64,000 nt of DNA from Modestobacter sp. Leaf380 (GTDB lineage: Bacteria; Actinomycetota; Actinomycetes; Mycobacteriales; Geodermatophilaceae), in the NCBI RefSeq assembly GCF_001424485.1, contig NZ_LMQC01000001.1, forward strand, positions 67,755-131,754, read 5' to 3'. Numbering within the stretch: position 1 is the stretch's first letter; each line of letters opens with the position of its first letter. Under the pieces are notes generated by a model. The model ran no database searches. It was not told the origin of the DNA and saw only the letters and a program-made list of their open reading frames with translations. Below are positions 7,280-15,995 of the stretch, one piece after another. A program made the position numbers and the translations under genes.

Positions 7280-10200
7280 TCAGCCGGCGGGGCGCAGCCG
7301 CTGGCTGATCACCCCGGTGATGCCGTCCCCGCGCATGGAGACGCCGTAGAGGGCGTCGGCGATCTCCATCGTCCGCTTCTGGTGGGTGATGACGATGAGC
7401 TGCGAGGTGTCGCGCAGCTGCTCCACCAGGGTCAGCAGCCGGCCCAGGTTGACGTCGTCCAGGGCGGCCTCGACCTCGTCGAGCACGTAGAACGGCGAGG
7501 GCCGGGCCCGGAAGATCGCCACCAGCAGCGCGACGGCGGTGAGCGACCGCTCCCCGCCGGACAGCAGCGACAGCCGCTTGACCTTCTTGCCCGGCGGCCG
7601 GGCCTCGATCTCCACACCGGTGGTCAGCAGGTCGTCGGGGTCGGTGAGGGTGATCCGGCCCTCCCCGCCCGGGAAGAGGGTCTGGAAGACCTGCTCGAAC
7701 TCCCGGGCGGTGTCGGCGAACGCGCTGGCGAACACCTCGTGGATCCGGTCGTCCACCTCCCGCACGACCGTCAGCAGGTCCCGCCGGGTGGCCCGCAGGT
7801 CCTCCAGCTGGGTGGCCAGGAACGTGCTGCGCTCCTCCAGGGCGGCGAACTCCTCCAACGCCAGCGGGTTCACCCGGCCCAGCGCGGCGAGGTCCTTCTC
7901 CGCGCGCGCCGCCCGGTGCTCCTGCTCGACCCGCACGTAGGGCACCGGCTCGGGCTCGGCGTCCCCCGCCGCCCGCGCCGCCGCCAGCTGCGGCGGGGTC
8001 GGGGGCACCGGCGCCTGCGGCCCGTACTCGGCGACCAGCACCTCCAGCTCGATGCCGTGCTCCTGGACCGCGCGGGCCTCCAGTGCCTCGATGCGCAGCC
8101 GCTGCTGCGCCCGGGCGACCTCGTCGCGGTGCACCTCGTCGGTGAGCCGGTCCAGCTCGGCGGTGTGCTCGCGCACCCTCGTCCGGACGACGAGCAGCTG
8201 TGCCTCCCGGCCGGTCCGGGCCGCCGCCAGCACGTCCCGCTCCCCCGCCGCGCGCTGCAGCGAACCGGCCAGCAGGACCGACGCGTCCTCCGCGGCCGAC
8301 CGCACCTCCTCCGCGGTCGCTGCGCCCCGGGCCCGCGCCCGGCGGGCCACCTCGGCGCGCTCGCGGGCGGCCCGTTCCTGACGGGCCTGCCGGCGCAGCG
8401 CCTCGGCCCGGCCGTGCAGCGACCGGGCCCGCTCCTCCGCCGTCCGGACGCCGAGACGGGCCTCGGTCTCCGTCGTGCGCACGGCGGCCAGCTCGGCCCG
8501 CAGCCGGTCCCGCTCGGCCGGGGACGGCTCGTCCTCGACCGGGGCGGCCTCCGCGGCCGCGAGCCGGTCGGCCAGTCCGGACAGCGCGAGGGCAGCCTGC
8601 TCCAGCCCCTGCTCGGCGCGCACCCGGGCGGCGTCGGCGCGGTCGGCCTCGGCGGTCGCCGAGCGGGCGTCCGCGGCGAGCGCCGCCAGCTCGCGTCCCC
8701 GGGCGGCCTGCTCCTTCTCCGCCTCGCGCCGGGCCCGGGCCGCGGCCTCGGCGTCGGCGACAGCGACCCGGTGGGCGTCCCGGGCGCGGGCGAGCTCGGT
8801 GGCGAGCTCTGCGGCGCGGGCGGTCGCCGTCGCCAGCGCGCCGTCCGCCGCGTCGACCCGGGCCCGGACCTCCAGTCCCGAGGGCGCGTCGGGCTGCCCG
8901 CCCACGGCCCGGTCGCTGCCCAGCACGTCACCGGTGACGGTGACCGCTCGGACGGCGGGGTGCTCCGTGACCAGCGAGACGGCGGCGGCCAGGTCGGCGA
9001 CCACGGCCACCCGGTCCAGGGCCCGCTGCACGGCGGCCGCGAGGTCGGCGGGGGCGTCGACGAGGTCGACCGCCCACCGGGCCCCGGCCGGCAGGGCCGG
9101 CCAGTCGGCCCGGTCACCGACGGCGGGGGCACCGGAGACCAGCACACCGACCCGCCCCGCGGCCTCGGCGGCCAGGTGCTCCAGCGCGTCCGCCGCTGCC
9201 CGGGGGCTGGTGACGACGACCGCCTCCGCGAGGCCGCCCAGCGCCGCCGCGACGGCGACCTCGTCCCCCGCGTGCACGGCCAGCCGCTCGGCGAGCGGGC
9301 CGGTGACCCCGCCCAGGACACCAGCCGCGGCGCCGGCGAGCACCGCGGCCGCTCCGTCGGCGGGGGCCAGACCCAGGGCGACGGCGTCGCGGTGCGCCTG
9401 GGCGGCCCCGCGCTCCCGCTCGGCGGTGCGCTCGGCGTCGGCGAGCTCGGCCACCACCCGGGCGGCGGCGGTCTGCGCGGCCAGGGCACGGTCGTGCGCG
9501 GCGGCCAGCGGCGAGGAGTCCCCGTCGTCGTCGGGCTGCTCGTGGGCAGCCAGCCGGTCGCCGGCCGCGTCGGCCCGGGCGGTGGCCTCCCGGGCCGCGG
9601 TCCCCAGCCGCTCCACCTCGGCCTCCCCCGCGGCGACCCGGGACCGTGCGGCAGCGACCTGGCCGCAGAGCCGGGCCAGGCCCTCGCGCCGGTCGGCCAG
9701 CGCACGGGCGGCGGCGACCAGCTCCCGCTCGGCGGCGGTGAGCGCGGCGTCCAGGGCGGTGCGGGCAGCGACGGCGGCGTCCAGCCGGCTCTGCTCCACC
9801 GCCAGCTGGGTGGCCAGCTCGGCCTCGGTGGCCTCGACCCGGGTCGCCTCGGCGTCCAGGGCATCGGGGTCCCGGCCCGAGGGGGCGGCCACCGGGGCGG
9901 ACAGGTGCCGGTGCCGCTCGGCCGCCAGCTGCGCCGTGCCCCGGAACCGCTCCCCCAGCGTCGACAGTCGGAACCAGGTGTCCTGCGCGGCGGCCAGGGC
10001 CGGTGCGTCGGAGGCCAGCGCCGTCTCCAGGTCGGTCTGCTGGGCGGTCGCGGCAGCGAGGTCGACCTCGACCCGCGCGCGCTGCTCCCGGGCCGCGGTC
10101 TCGTCGGCGACGTCGGCGTCCAGCGCGGTGCGCAACGCCACCAGGTCGTCGGCGAGCAGCCGCAACCGGGCGTCCCGCAGGTCGGCCTGGACACCCGCGG

Positions 10201-10843
10201 CCCGGCGGGCGACCTCGGCCTGACGGCCCAGCGGCTTGAGCTGGCGGCGCAGCTCGGTGGTCAGGTCGGCCAGCCGGTCCAGGTTGGCCTGCATCGCGTC
10301 GAGCTTGCGGAGCGCCTTCTCCTTGCGCTTGCGGTGCTTGAGGACGCCGGCTGCCTCCTCGATGAAGCCGCGCCGGTCCTCGGGCCGGCCCGACAGCACG
10401 GCGTCGAGCTGCCCCTGCCCGACGATCACGTGCATCTCCCGGCCGATGCCGGAGTCGCTGAGCAGCTCCTGGACGTCGAGCAGGCGCACCTTGTCGCCGT
10501 TGATCTCGTACTCGCTCTCCCCGGACCGGTACATCCGCCGCGTGATCGAGACCTCGGTGTAGGCGATCGGCAGGGCACCGTCGGCGTTGTCGATCGTGAG
10601 CGTCACCTCGGCACGGCCCAGAGCCGCGCGGCCGGCGGTGCCGGCGAAGATGACGTCCTCCATCTTGCCGCCGCGCAGGCTCTTCGCGCCCTGCTCGCCG
10701 AGCACCCAGGCGATCGCGTCGACGACGTTGGACTTGCCCGAGCCGTTGGGCCCGACGACGGCGGTGATGCCCGGCTCCAGGCGCAGCGTCGTCGGCGACG
10801 CGAAGGACTTGAAGCCCTTCAGCGTCAGGGCCGACAGGTACAC
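7280..10843 (-). CDS. smc: Chromosome condensation ATPase SMC
   Basis: The 1,187-residue SMC subunit of the bacterial condensin (SMC-ScpAB), which extrudes and compacts DNA near origins. The N-terminal head starts MYLSALTLKGFKSFA and has Walker A GPNGSGKSNVVD (about residues 32-43). Two long Ala/Glu/Arg-rich coiled coils flank a hinge near the centre (about 500-660). The C-terminal head carries the ABC signature LLSGGERSLTA and Walker B YVLDEVEAALDD. The GTG start is supported by the exact SMC N-terminus. TAGCCT lies 6 bases upstream, predicting a leaderless transcript. Its stop is 2 bases from the convergent small-protein gene. Confidence 0.98.
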   Translation of the reverse strand: MYLSALTLKGFKSFASPTTLRLEPGITAVVGPNGSGKSNVVDAIAWVLGEQGAKSLRGGKMEDVIFAGTAGRAALGRAEVTLTIDNADGALPIAYTEVSITRRMYRSGESEYEINGDKVRLLDVQELLSDSGIGREMHVIVGQGQLDAVLSGRPEDRRGFIEEAAGVLKHRKRKEKALRKLDAMQANLDRLADLTTELRRQLKPLGRQAEVARRAAGVQADLRDARLRLLADDLVALRTALDADVADETAAREQRARVEVDLAAATAQQTDLETALASDAPALAAAQDTWFRLSTLGERFRGTAQLAAERHRHLSAPVAAPSGRDPDALDAEATRVEATEAELATQLAVEQSRLDAAVAARTALDAALTAAERELVAAARALADRREGLARLCGQVAAARSRVAAGEAEVERLGTAAREATARADAAGDRLAAHEQPDDDGDSSPLAAAHDRALAAQTAAARVVAELADAERTAERERGAAQAHRDAVALGLAPADGAAAVLAGAAAGVLGGVTGPLAERLAVHAGDEVAVAAALGGLAEAVVVTSPRAAADALEHLAAEAAGRVGVLVSGAPAVGDRADWPALPAGARWAVDLVDAPADLAAAVQRALDRVAVVADLAAAVSLVTEHPAVRAVTVTGDVLGSDRAVGGQPDAPSGLEVRARVDAADGALATATARAAELATELARARDAHRVAVADAEAAARARREAEKEQAARGRELAALAADARSATAEADRADAARVRAEQGLEQAALALSGLADRLAAAEAAPVEDEPSPAERDRLRAELAAVRTTETEARLGVRTAEERARSLHGRAEALRRQARQERAARERAEVARRARARGAATAEEVRSAAEDASVLLAGSLQRAAGERDVLAAARTGREAQLLVVRTRVREHTAELDRLTDEVHRDEVARAQQRLRIEALEARAVQEHGIELEVLVAEYGPQAPVPPTPPQLAAARAAGDAEPEPVPYVRVEQEHRAARAEKDLAALGRVNPLALEEFAALEERSTFLATQLEDLRATRRDLLTVVREVDDRIHEVFASAFADTAREFEQVFQTLFPGGEGRITLTDPDDLLTTGVEIEARPPGKKVKRLSLLSGGERSLTAVALLVAIFRARPSPFYVLDEVEAALDDVNLGRLLTLVEQLRDTSQLIVITHQKRTMEIADALYGVSMRGDGITGVISQRLRPAG

Positions 10844-10849
10844 GGGGTC

Positions 10850-10855
10850 AGGCTA
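10850..10855 (-). promoter_or_regulatory. -10 element, predicted leaderless transcript (smc)
   Basis: Reading the minus strand, TAGCCT, six bases (GACCCC), then the smc GTG. No Shine-Dalgarno is present. The same TAGCCT-N6-GTG arrangement precedes the FAH-family gene at 44753. Confidence 0.5.
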
Positions 10856-10922
10856 GCGACCGGGAGCGCCGGGACCTCCCCCTCGCACCGCCCGCGGAGC
10901 GTGGCGTGCGGGGTGCTGCCTC

Positions 10923-11117
10923 TCAGCGGGCGAGCGCGGGCTCCGCGTCGGCGCCGGCCATGGACAGCAGCTCGCGGGCGATGACCGCATCGCGCTCGGC
11001 GCGCAGCGTCGCGTTCTCGGACTCCAGCCGGGCGACCCGGGAGCGGAGCGAGGCGATCTCCTCGGCGATCCGCAGGTCGCGCGGGGCGACGACGTGACCG
11101 AACAGGGCCTTGGCCAT
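10923..11117 (-). CDS. Small coiled-coil protein
   Basis: A 64-residue protein, MAKALFGHVVAPRDLR followed by a heptad-rich helix (about residues 17-55: IAEEIASLRSRVARLESE, then NATLRAERDAVIARE). Similar very short coiled-coil proteins that begin with a GHV/GYV motif are, from memory, widespread in actinobacteria, but I know no assigned function. It lies between smc and the acyP-mutM-rnc operon on the same strand, with no overlap to either. A short purine-rich GGAAAGAAG lies about 10-18 bases upstream of the ATG. It may act as an oligomerisation or partner-binding module. It is real by its codon pattern and coherent heptads. Confidence 0.72.
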   Translation of the reverse strand: MAKALFGHVVAPRDLRIAEEIASLRSRVARLESENATLRAERDAVIARELLSMAGADAEPALAR

Positions 11118-11218
11118 GGCGCAGCAGCTTCTTTCCGTACGGCGGGGCCCGCGGCGACCTCGGGTCGACAGCGCCGGGGAGACCCGGGGCCGTGCGAGGC
11201 AGGCAGCGTGGGCTGGTG

Positions 11219-11243
11219 GGCCCAGGGTGACAGCCCCTGGGCC
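11219..11243 (-). terminator. Hairpin downstream of acyP
   Basis: A 9-bp stem (GGCCCAGGG with CCCTGGGCC) and a 7-base loop, with no T tract. It lies in the 269-base gap between acyP and the small coiled-coil gene and would end the DUF177-rpmF-rnc-mutM-acyP transcript. Confidence 0.35.
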
Positions 11244-11318
11244 ACCGGTCAACGGCTCCCCGGAGGCGCTGACGTGTCGGGGTGGTGTCGCCTTCGTCAC
11301 CCGGGCGTCACCGCCGTG

Positions 11319-11380
11319 TGCCCGTCCCGTGCCCGCCCCGTGCCCGGGCTGTGCCCGCTGTGCGCCCGTCGTGTGCCCGC
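11319..11380. repeat. Degenerate GTGCCCG tandem repeats
   Basis: About six imperfect 10-14 base units built on GTGCCCG(T/C)CC lie immediately downstream of the acyP stop. It looks like slippage-type simple sequence in non-coding DNA. No coding or structural role is evident. Confidence 0.45.
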
Positions 11381-11386
11381 CGTGGC

Positions 11387-11656
11387 TCAGCCGGTGCGGA
11401 AGTCGGCGTCCCCGCGCGGGGCCTCGGTCTGCTGGTCCACGTCCCGTGGGGCGCCGGGTGCTCCCGGCCCGGTCAGCGCCGTGACGGCTGCGGCGACGGC
11501 GTCGTCCGGGCCCTCCAGGACCACCTCGACGCGACCGTCGGGCAGGTTGGTCGCCGACCCGGCGAGTCCGAGCTCGGCGGCCAGCCCGCGCACGAACCAG
11601 CGGTAGCCGACCCCCTGCACGTCCCCGGACACCAGGGCCCGCACCCGCGAGGTCAC
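11387..11656 (-). CDS. acyP: Acylphosphatase
   Basis: An 89-residue acylphosphatase, the usual family length. It hydrolyses carboxyl-phosphate bonds in small acyl phosphates. The signature [13 protein letters not shown] (about residues 11-23) contains the phosphate-binding loop and catalytic Arg (R19 or nearby). [13 protein letters not shown] follows and carries the catalytic Asn. The GTG start overlaps the mutM stop (GTGA). It is last in the DUF177-rpmF-rnc-mutM operon, the same order as in mycobacteria. Confidence 0.92.
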   Translation of the reverse strand: MTSRVRALVSGDVQGVGYRWFVRGLAAELGLAGSATNLPDGRVEVVLEGPDDAVAAAVTALTGPGAPGAPRDVDQQTEAPRGDADFRTG

Positions 11657-12528
11657 GAGCGGCGGGCGCGCGGTCGGGGCTGGCAGACCGGGCAGCTGTA
11701 GCTGGACCGGTTCATGAAGTGCTCCCGGCGGATTGGGGTGCCGCACCGCGGGCAGGGGCGGTCGAGCTGGCCGTAGACGGCCAGGGAGCGGGAGAAGTAG
11801 CCGCTCTGGCCGTTGACGTCGACGTAGAGGGAGTCGAAGGAGGTGCCGCCCTGCGCCAGGGACTGGGTCAGCACGTCCCGGACGCCCTCCAGCAGGTCGG
11901 CGACCTGGCCCCGGGTGAGCTTGTCGGTGGGCCGGGCCCCGTGCAGCCGGGCCCGCCACAGCGACTCGTCGGCGTAGATGTTGCCGACGCCCCCGATGAG
12001 CGTCTGGTCCAGCAGCGCCCGCTTGACCTCGGTCCTGCGCCGGCGCAGGGCGGCGGTGAAGGCCTCGGCGTCGAAGTCGTCCTCGAGCGGGTCGATCGCG
12101 ATGTGCGCCAGCCGGGTCGGCACCGTGTCCGGGTCCGGCGTCTCCTCCACGGCCAGGCCGCCGAAGGTGCGCTGGTCGACGAAGCGCAGTTCGCGGCCGC
12201 CGTCGGTGAAGGTGAAGCGGGCCCGCAGGTGCTTCTCGGTGGGCTCCTCGGGCTTCTCGACCAGCAGCTGACCGCTCATGCCCAGGTGCCCGACCATCGC
12301 CGCGCCCGCCGGGACGCCCTCGCGGGCCAGCGGCAGCCAGAGGTACTTCCCCCGCCGGTGGGCGGCGGTGAAGGTCGCCCCGGTGAGGGCGGCGGTGAAG
12401 TCGTCCACACCCTCCAGGTGCCGGCGGACCGCCCGGGGGTGGTGCACCTCGACGGTGGCCACCGTGCGCCCGGCGACCCAGCGCTCCAGGCCGCGGCGGA
12501 CCACCTCGACCTCGGGCAGCTCAGGCAC
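11653..12528 (-). CDS. mutM: Formamidopyrimidine-DNA glycosylase (Fpg/MutM)
   Basis: A bifunctional base-excision enzyme (291 residues) that removes 8-oxoguanine and FaPy lesions and nicks the abasic site. The mature N-terminus [14 protein letters not shown] supplies the catalytic Pro2 and Glu3. The helix-two-turn-helix region [14 protein letters not shown] is present. The C-terminal zinc finger has four Cys in [10 protein letters not shown]...YSCPVCQ. The GTG start overlaps the rnc stop by 8 bases, and the gene's own stop overlaps acyP. Neighbouring recG and smc add to a repair and chromosome-maintenance context. Confidence 0.97.
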   Translation of the reverse strand: MPELPEVEVVRRGLERWVAGRTVATVEVHHPRAVRRHLEGVDDFTAALTGATFTAAHRRGKYLWLPLAREGVPAGAAMVGHLGMSGQLLVEKPEEPTEKHLRARFTFTDGGRELRFVDQRTFGGLAVEETPDPDTVPTRLAHIAIDPLEDDFDAEAFTAALRRRRTEVKRALLDQTLIGGVGNIYADESLWRARLHGARPTDKLTRGQVADLLEGVRDVLTQSLAQGGTSFDSLYVDVNGQSGYFSRSLAVYGQLDRPCPRCGTPIRREHFMNRSSYSCPVCQPRPRARRS

Positions 12529-13291
12529 GCACGCTGCCCATCGCCGGGCCGTCGCTGCCGTCGGTGGTGCCCGACAGTGCCCGCCAGGCGTCCTCGGCGG
12601 CCATCTGCTCGGCGGCCTTCTTGGTCCGGCCGGTGCCCCGGCCGTGCACGACGTCGGCCAGCAGCACCGCAGCGGTGAAGGTCTTGGCGTGGTCGGGGCC
12701 GTCGTCCTCGACGGCGTAGACCGGGGCGCCCAGCCCGCGGGCGGCGCCCAGTTCCTGCAGGCTGGTCTTCCAGTCCAGGCCGGCGCCGCGGGTGGCCGCC
12801 ACCGACAGCAGCGGGTCGAAGAGCCGGTGCACCACCTCGGAGGCGGCGTCCAGGCCCAGCCCGAGGTGGATCGCGCCGATCAGTGCCTCCAGGGCGTCGG
12901 CCAGGATCGAGTCCTTGCCGCTGCCACCGGTCGTCGTCTCCCCACGGCCCAGCAGCAGGTGCGGACCCATGCCCCCCTCGCCCAGCTGGCGGGACACCCC
13001 GGCCAGGGAGGTCATGTTGACCACCGAGGCACGCAGCTTGGCCAGCTGCCCCTCCGGGAGGTCGGGGTGCCGGCGGTACAGCTCGTCGGTGACGACGAGA
13101 CCCAGCACGGAGTCGCCGAGGAACTCCAGGCGCTCGTTGGTGGGCAGCCCGCCGTTCTCGTAGGCGTAGGACCGGTGGGTCAGGGCCAACGCCAACAGGC
13201 CGCCGGGCAGCGTGGTGCCGAGGGCACCACGCAGCCAGTCGGCGGCCCGGTCGGCGTGCTCGGCCCCACCGGGTGGAGTGGGTCCGTTCAC
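12521..13291 (-). CDS. rnc: Ribonuclease III
   Basis: A double-stranded-RNA endonuclease for rRNA and mRNA processing. With GTG 13291 it is 256 residues, typical for the family. The RNase III signature [13 protein letters not shown] lies near residues 52-64, and the second catalytic acidic cluster is in [13 protein letters not shown]. The dsRNA-binding domain spans the last 80 residues ([14 protein letters not shown] through [15 protein letters not shown]). The frame stays open upstream over rpmF, but that extension has the composition of the overlapped gene. The start is chosen as the first GTG after the rpmF stop; no clear Shine-Dalgarno is seen. Downstream of rpmF and overlapping mutM. Confidence 0.95.
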   Translation of the reverse strand: MNGPTPPGGAEHADRAADWLRGALGTTLPGGLLALALTHRSYAYENGGLPTNERLEFLGDSVLGLVVTDELYRRHPDLPEGQLAKLRASVVNMTSLAGVSRQLGEGGMGPHLLLGRGETTTGGSGKDSILADALEALIGAIHLGLGLDAASEVVHRLFDPLLSVAATRGAGLDWKTSLQELGAARGLGAPVYAVEDDGPDHAKTFTAAVLLADVVHGRGTGRTKKAAEQMAAEDAWRALSGTTDGSDGPAMGSVRA

Positions 13292-13320
13292 GTCGGGAGT
13301 CGTGCTGGGGACTGCTGCGC

Positions 13321-13500
13321 TCAGACCGCGATGACCTGACGGCCGTCGTACTGGCCGCAGGTCGGGCACGCGATGTGCGGGGGCTTGAGCTCGCCGCACG
13401 CGCGGTTCGGGCACGGCGCGAGGGTGGGGGCCGTGGCCTTCCACTGCGAGCGACGCGAGCGGGTGTTCGAGCGCGACAGACGCCTCTTCGGGACAGCCAC
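13321..13500 (-). CDS. rpmF: 50S ribosomal protein L32 (zinc-ribbon form)
   Basis: A 59-residue L32. It starts [20 protein letters not shown] as in other actinobacteria and ends [15 protein letters not shown]. Four Cys (CPNRAC, then CPTC) suggest the zinc-binding (C+) paralogue, with an atypical C-x4-C first pair. The GTG start has GGAG 9 bases upstream. It sits 2 bases after the DUF177 stop, the near-universal yceD-rpmF pairing, and precedes rnc. A zinc-independent L32 is not present in the window. Confidence 0.97.
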   Translation of the reverse strand: MAVPKRRLSRSNTRSRRSQWKATAPTLAPCPNRACGELKPPHIACPTCGQYDGRQVIAV

Positions 13501-13502
13501 GG

Positions 13503-14096
13503 TCAGTTCTCCTTCGATGGGGTGAAACGGTCGGCGAGCCCGGCCCAACGTGGGTCGAGCACCTCGTGCGTGTGGTCCGCCGGGAGGTCGTCGAGCCGCA
13601 GTCCGCAGTCGACGCACAGACCCGAGCAGTCCGGCGTGCAGGTGGGCGAGAGCGGCAGCGTCAGGACGACGGTGTCCCGGACGAGCGGCGCGAGGTCGAG
13701 GAAGTCGCCGTCGATCCGGCGCACCTCGTCCTCCTCGCTGGTGGCTTCGGTGGTGCTGCCCTCGTAGGCGTAGAGCTCCTGGACGTCCAGGTGGACGGTG
13801 TCCTCGATCGGCTCGAGGCACCGGGCGCACTGGCCGGTGACGGGGACGTCGACCTCGCCGGAGACGAGCACGCCCTCCATGACCGACTCCAGCCGCAGGT
13901 GCAGCTCGACGTGGGCGCCCTCGGGCACGCCGATCATCTCGATGCCCCAGCCGGCCTGGGCCGGGACCGTCTTCTCCCAGTCGCGCATGGACCCGGCCCG
14001 GCGGCCGAGCTCACGGAGGTCGACCTTCCAGGGGTCGGCGGCCGGGCGCCGGCCGGAGGGCGCGGCGCCTCGGCGGTGCGAGGAGGCAGCAGGCAT
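13503..14096 (-). CDS. DUF177 (YceD) 23S rRNA accumulation protein
   Basis: A 197-residue YceD/DUF177 family protein, known in bacteria and plastids for a role in 23S rRNA accumulation and almost always encoded next to rpmF, as here. The core shows [28 protein letters not shown] and the conserved Cys block [13 protein letters not shown] near the C-terminus. The ATG at 14096 gives [10 protein letters not shown]; a longer reading would add about 21 Arg-rich residues and is less likely. It heads the operon DUF177-rpmF-rnc-mutM-acyP. A plausible promoter lies about 80-110 bases upstream. Confidence 0.9.
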   Translation of the reverse strand: MPAASSHRRGAAPSGRRPAADPWKVDLRELGRRAGSMRDWEKTVPAQAGWGIEMIGVPEGAHVELHLRLESVMEGVLVSGEVDVPVTGQCARCLEPIEDTVHLDVQELYAYEGSTTEATSEEDEVRRIDGDFLDLAPLVRDTVVLTLPLSPTCTPDCSGLCVDCGLRLDDLPADHTHEVLDPRWAGLADRFTPSKEN

Positions 14097-14176
14097 CAGG
14101 GTTCTTCGTCGCTCGGGGTCGGGGGTTCTCCGCGGGACAGCGCATGCGAGCAGGCGCATCTCGTCCGGGAGTCGCC

Positions 14177-14206
14177 AGGTTACCCCAGCCGGACCGGCCG
14201 GGTCAC
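14177..14206 (-). promoter_or_regulatory. Candidate promoter of the DUF177-rpmF-rnc operon
   Basis: On the minus strand GTGACC (14206-14201), 18 bases, then TAACCT (14182-14177). This would start transcription near 14170, leaving a leader of about 75 nt before the ATG at 14096. Confidence 0.4.
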
Positions 14207-14236
14207 CGAGGGCGGGGTCACGCCGGGCCGCGTCAC

Positions 14237-14261
14237 CACCGTCGGCGGTCGGCCGGCGGTG
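14237..14261 (-). terminator. Hairpin after the sepIVA gene
   Basis: A 10-bp stem with one mismatch and a 5-base loop begins at the stop codon of the coiled-coil gene. It would separate the FakA-like/recG/coaD operon from the DUF177 operon downstream. No T tract. Confidence 0.4.
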
Positions 14262-14951
14262 TCAGGGCTGGCGCAGCTGGCTGCGTGCCGCCTCGACCGA
14301 GCGGACCATGTGGCCCAGCGTGGTGCCGAAGTCGGCCAGCCGGCTGTCGACGTACTCGTCGACCTCGGCGCGCATCCGGGCCACCTCGACCGCGGTCTGC
14401 TCCCCCAGGGCGTCCGAGCGGGCGACCGCCCCCCGGTAGACGTCGGTCTCGCTGACCAGCCGGTCGTGCTCGGCCTGCCCGGCCGTCACGAGGGCGGCCT
14501 GCTGGGCGCGGCCCTCGGCGACCAGCTGCACCGCCTGCTGCTCGGCGTCGGCCAGGATCCGCTCCGCCTCCGCCTCGGCCCGGGCGAGCAGGTCCTCGAC
14601 CTGGGCCTGGGCCTGGGTGACGACCTCGTCGCGCTGGCGCTTGGCGGTGCCGATCAGCTCGTCGCGCTGCCGCCGGGCGGTGGCGACGGTCTGCTCGGCC
14701 TCGGTCCGGGTGCGCCCGGTGAGGCGCTCGGCCTCGGCCTGGGCCTGCTCCAGGATCTCGGTGCGCTGCTCGACGATGGCCCCGGCCTGCTGGACCTCGT
14801 CGGGCAGGCCCTCGCGCAGGTCGTCGAGCAGGTCCAGCAGGTGGTCCCGCGGGACCATGCACGAGCTGGACATCGGGACGCTGCGGGCGTTCTCGATGAC
14901 CGAGCTGAGCTCGTCGACGACCTCGTAGAGCCGGTACACGACCTCGGTCAC
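14262..14951 (-). CDS. DivIVA-like coiled-coil septation protein (SepIVA family)
   Basis: A 229-residue mostly helical protein. The N-terminus TEVVYRLYEVVDELSSVIENA is followed by a long Gln/Glu/Ala-rich coiled coil (about residues 55-175) and a C-terminal helix with MRAEVDEYVDSRLADFGTTL. Composition and position next to the rpmF/rnc block match the mycobacterial Rv2927c protein, named SepIVA, a DivIVA-like factor for septation and growth-pole organisation. The assignment to that family is from synteny and coiled-coil pattern, not from a motif. The GTG start overlaps the coaD stop (GTGA). Confidence 0.8.
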   Translation of the reverse strand: MTEVVYRLYEVVDELSSVIENARSVPMSSSCMVPRDHLLDLLDDLREGLPDEVQQAGAIVEQRTEILEQAQAEAERLTGRTRTEAEQTVATARRQRDELIGTAKRQRDEVVTQAQAQVEDLLARAEAEAERILADAEQQAVQLVAEGRAQQAALVTAGQAEHDRLVSETDVYRGAVARSDALGEQTAVEVARMRAEVDEYVDSRLADFGTTLGHMVRSVEAARSQLRQP

Positions 14952-15433
14952 GGTGTCTCCTCCTCGCGCTTGGCGACCAGCCGCTCGTTGACCGCCGCCG
15001 GGACCAGGTGCGCGACGTCGCCCCCGAACGCGGCGATCTGCTTGACCAGGCTGGAGGACAGGTGGCCCACCTGGGGTGCGGTCGGCACGAAGAGGGTCTC
15101 GATGCCGGCCAGCTCGCGGTTCATCTGCGCCATCTGCAGCTCGTACTCGAAGTCCCCCACCGCGCGCAGGCCCTTGACGATGACCGGCACGTCGTGGGCC
15201 TGGCACCACTGCACCAGCAGCCCGCTGAAGGAGTCGACCGTGACGTTGGGCAGGTGCGCGGTGGCCTCGCGCAGCAGCGCCATACGCTCCTCGACGTCGA
15301 AGAGCCCGGCCTTGCCGGGGTTGACCAGCACGGCCACGACCAGCTCGTCGTAGAGCGCCGCGGACCTGCTGATGACGTCGACGTGGCCGTTGGTCACCGG
15401 GTCGAAGGACCCCGGACAGACCGCGCGTCTCAT
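14948..15433 (-). CDS. coaD: Phosphopantetheine adenylyltransferase
   Basis: PPAT, the penultimate enzyme of coenzyme A synthesis (4'-phosphopantetheine + ATP to dephospho-CoA), 161 residues. The nucleotidyltransferase motif GSFDPVTNGHVDVI (residues 8-21) and the second motif VGHLSSSLVKQIA are intact. An ATG start with GAGGG about 5 bases upstream makes it clear. A TACGGT at 15453-15458, inside the rsmD 3' end, could act as an internal -10. It follows rsmD by 7 bases, an order seen throughout actinobacteria. Confidence 0.97.
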   Translation of the reverse strand: MRRAVCPGSFDPVTNGHVDVISRSAALYDELVVAVLVNPGKAGLFDVEERMALLREATAHLPNVTVDSFSGLLVQWCQAHDVPVIVKGLRAVGDFEYELQMAQMNRELAGIETLFVPTAPQVGHLSSSLVKQIAAFGGDVAHLVPAAVNERLVAKREEETP

Positions 15434-15440
15434 GCTGCCC

Positions 15441-15995
15441 TCACGGAGCGCGACCGTACCGGAGCAGGGCCTCGCCGTAGCGCCGATCGCGCAGACCGAC
15501 CAGCGGTGTCGGCCACTCCCACAGCTCGTCCCGCGAGGAACGCTCCACCACCACGACGGCGTCGGGGGCCAGCCAGCCGCGCTCGGCCAGCGAGCCCAGG
15601 ACGCCCAGCACGGTGCCGGTCTCCACCGCGTAGGGCGGGTCCGCGACGACCAGGTCGAAGGCCTCCGGCGCCGGACCGGCCACGACGGTGGGCACCGAGC
15701 CGACCACCACCCGGCCGCCGCGCAGCCGGGTGGTGGCCAGGTTGGCCTCGATCACCCGGACCGCGCCCATCCCCTGCTCCACGAAGACCGCCTCGGCCGC
15801 GCCGCGGGACAGCGCCTCGATGCCGATCGCGCCGGACCCGGCGTACAGGTCGAGCACCCGGGCGCCCTCGACGTCCAGCAGCGAGGTCAGCGAGTTGAAC
15901 AGCCCCTCGCGGGCCCGGTCGCCGGTGGGCCGGACGCCGGTGCGCGGGACGGTGAGCTGCCGGCCCCGGGCGGTCCCGGAGATGACCCTGGTCAT
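15441..15995 (-). CDS. rsmD: 16S rRNA (guanine966-N2)-methyltransferase RsmD
   Basis: A SAM-dependent methyltransferase of 184 residues that modifies G966 of 16S rRNA. Motif I VLDLYAGSGAIGIEALSRGA binds SAM, and the catalytic motif IV is DPPYAV. The N-terminal RVISGTARGRQLTVP and RPTGDRAREGLFNSL are family hallmarks. The ATG overlaps the recG stop (ATGA), and coaD follows 7 bases after its stop, the common rsmD-coaD pair. Confidence 0.95.
   Translation of the reverse strand: MTRVISGTARGRQLTVPRTGVRPTGDRAREGLFNSLTSLLDVEGARVLDLYAGSGAIGIEALSRGAAEAVFVEQGMGAVRVIEANLATTRLRGGRVVVGSVPTVVAGPAPEAFDLVVADPPYAVETGTVLGVLGSLAERGWLAPDAVVVVERSSRDELWEWPTPLVGLRDRRYGEALLRYGRAP

Noticed and set aside
7061-10984. 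A 1,307-codon plus-strand frame opposite smc
   Set aside because: It is antisense to an unmistakable SMC protein; its translation is Gly/Arg/Gln low-complexity from GC codon periodicity and has no domain.
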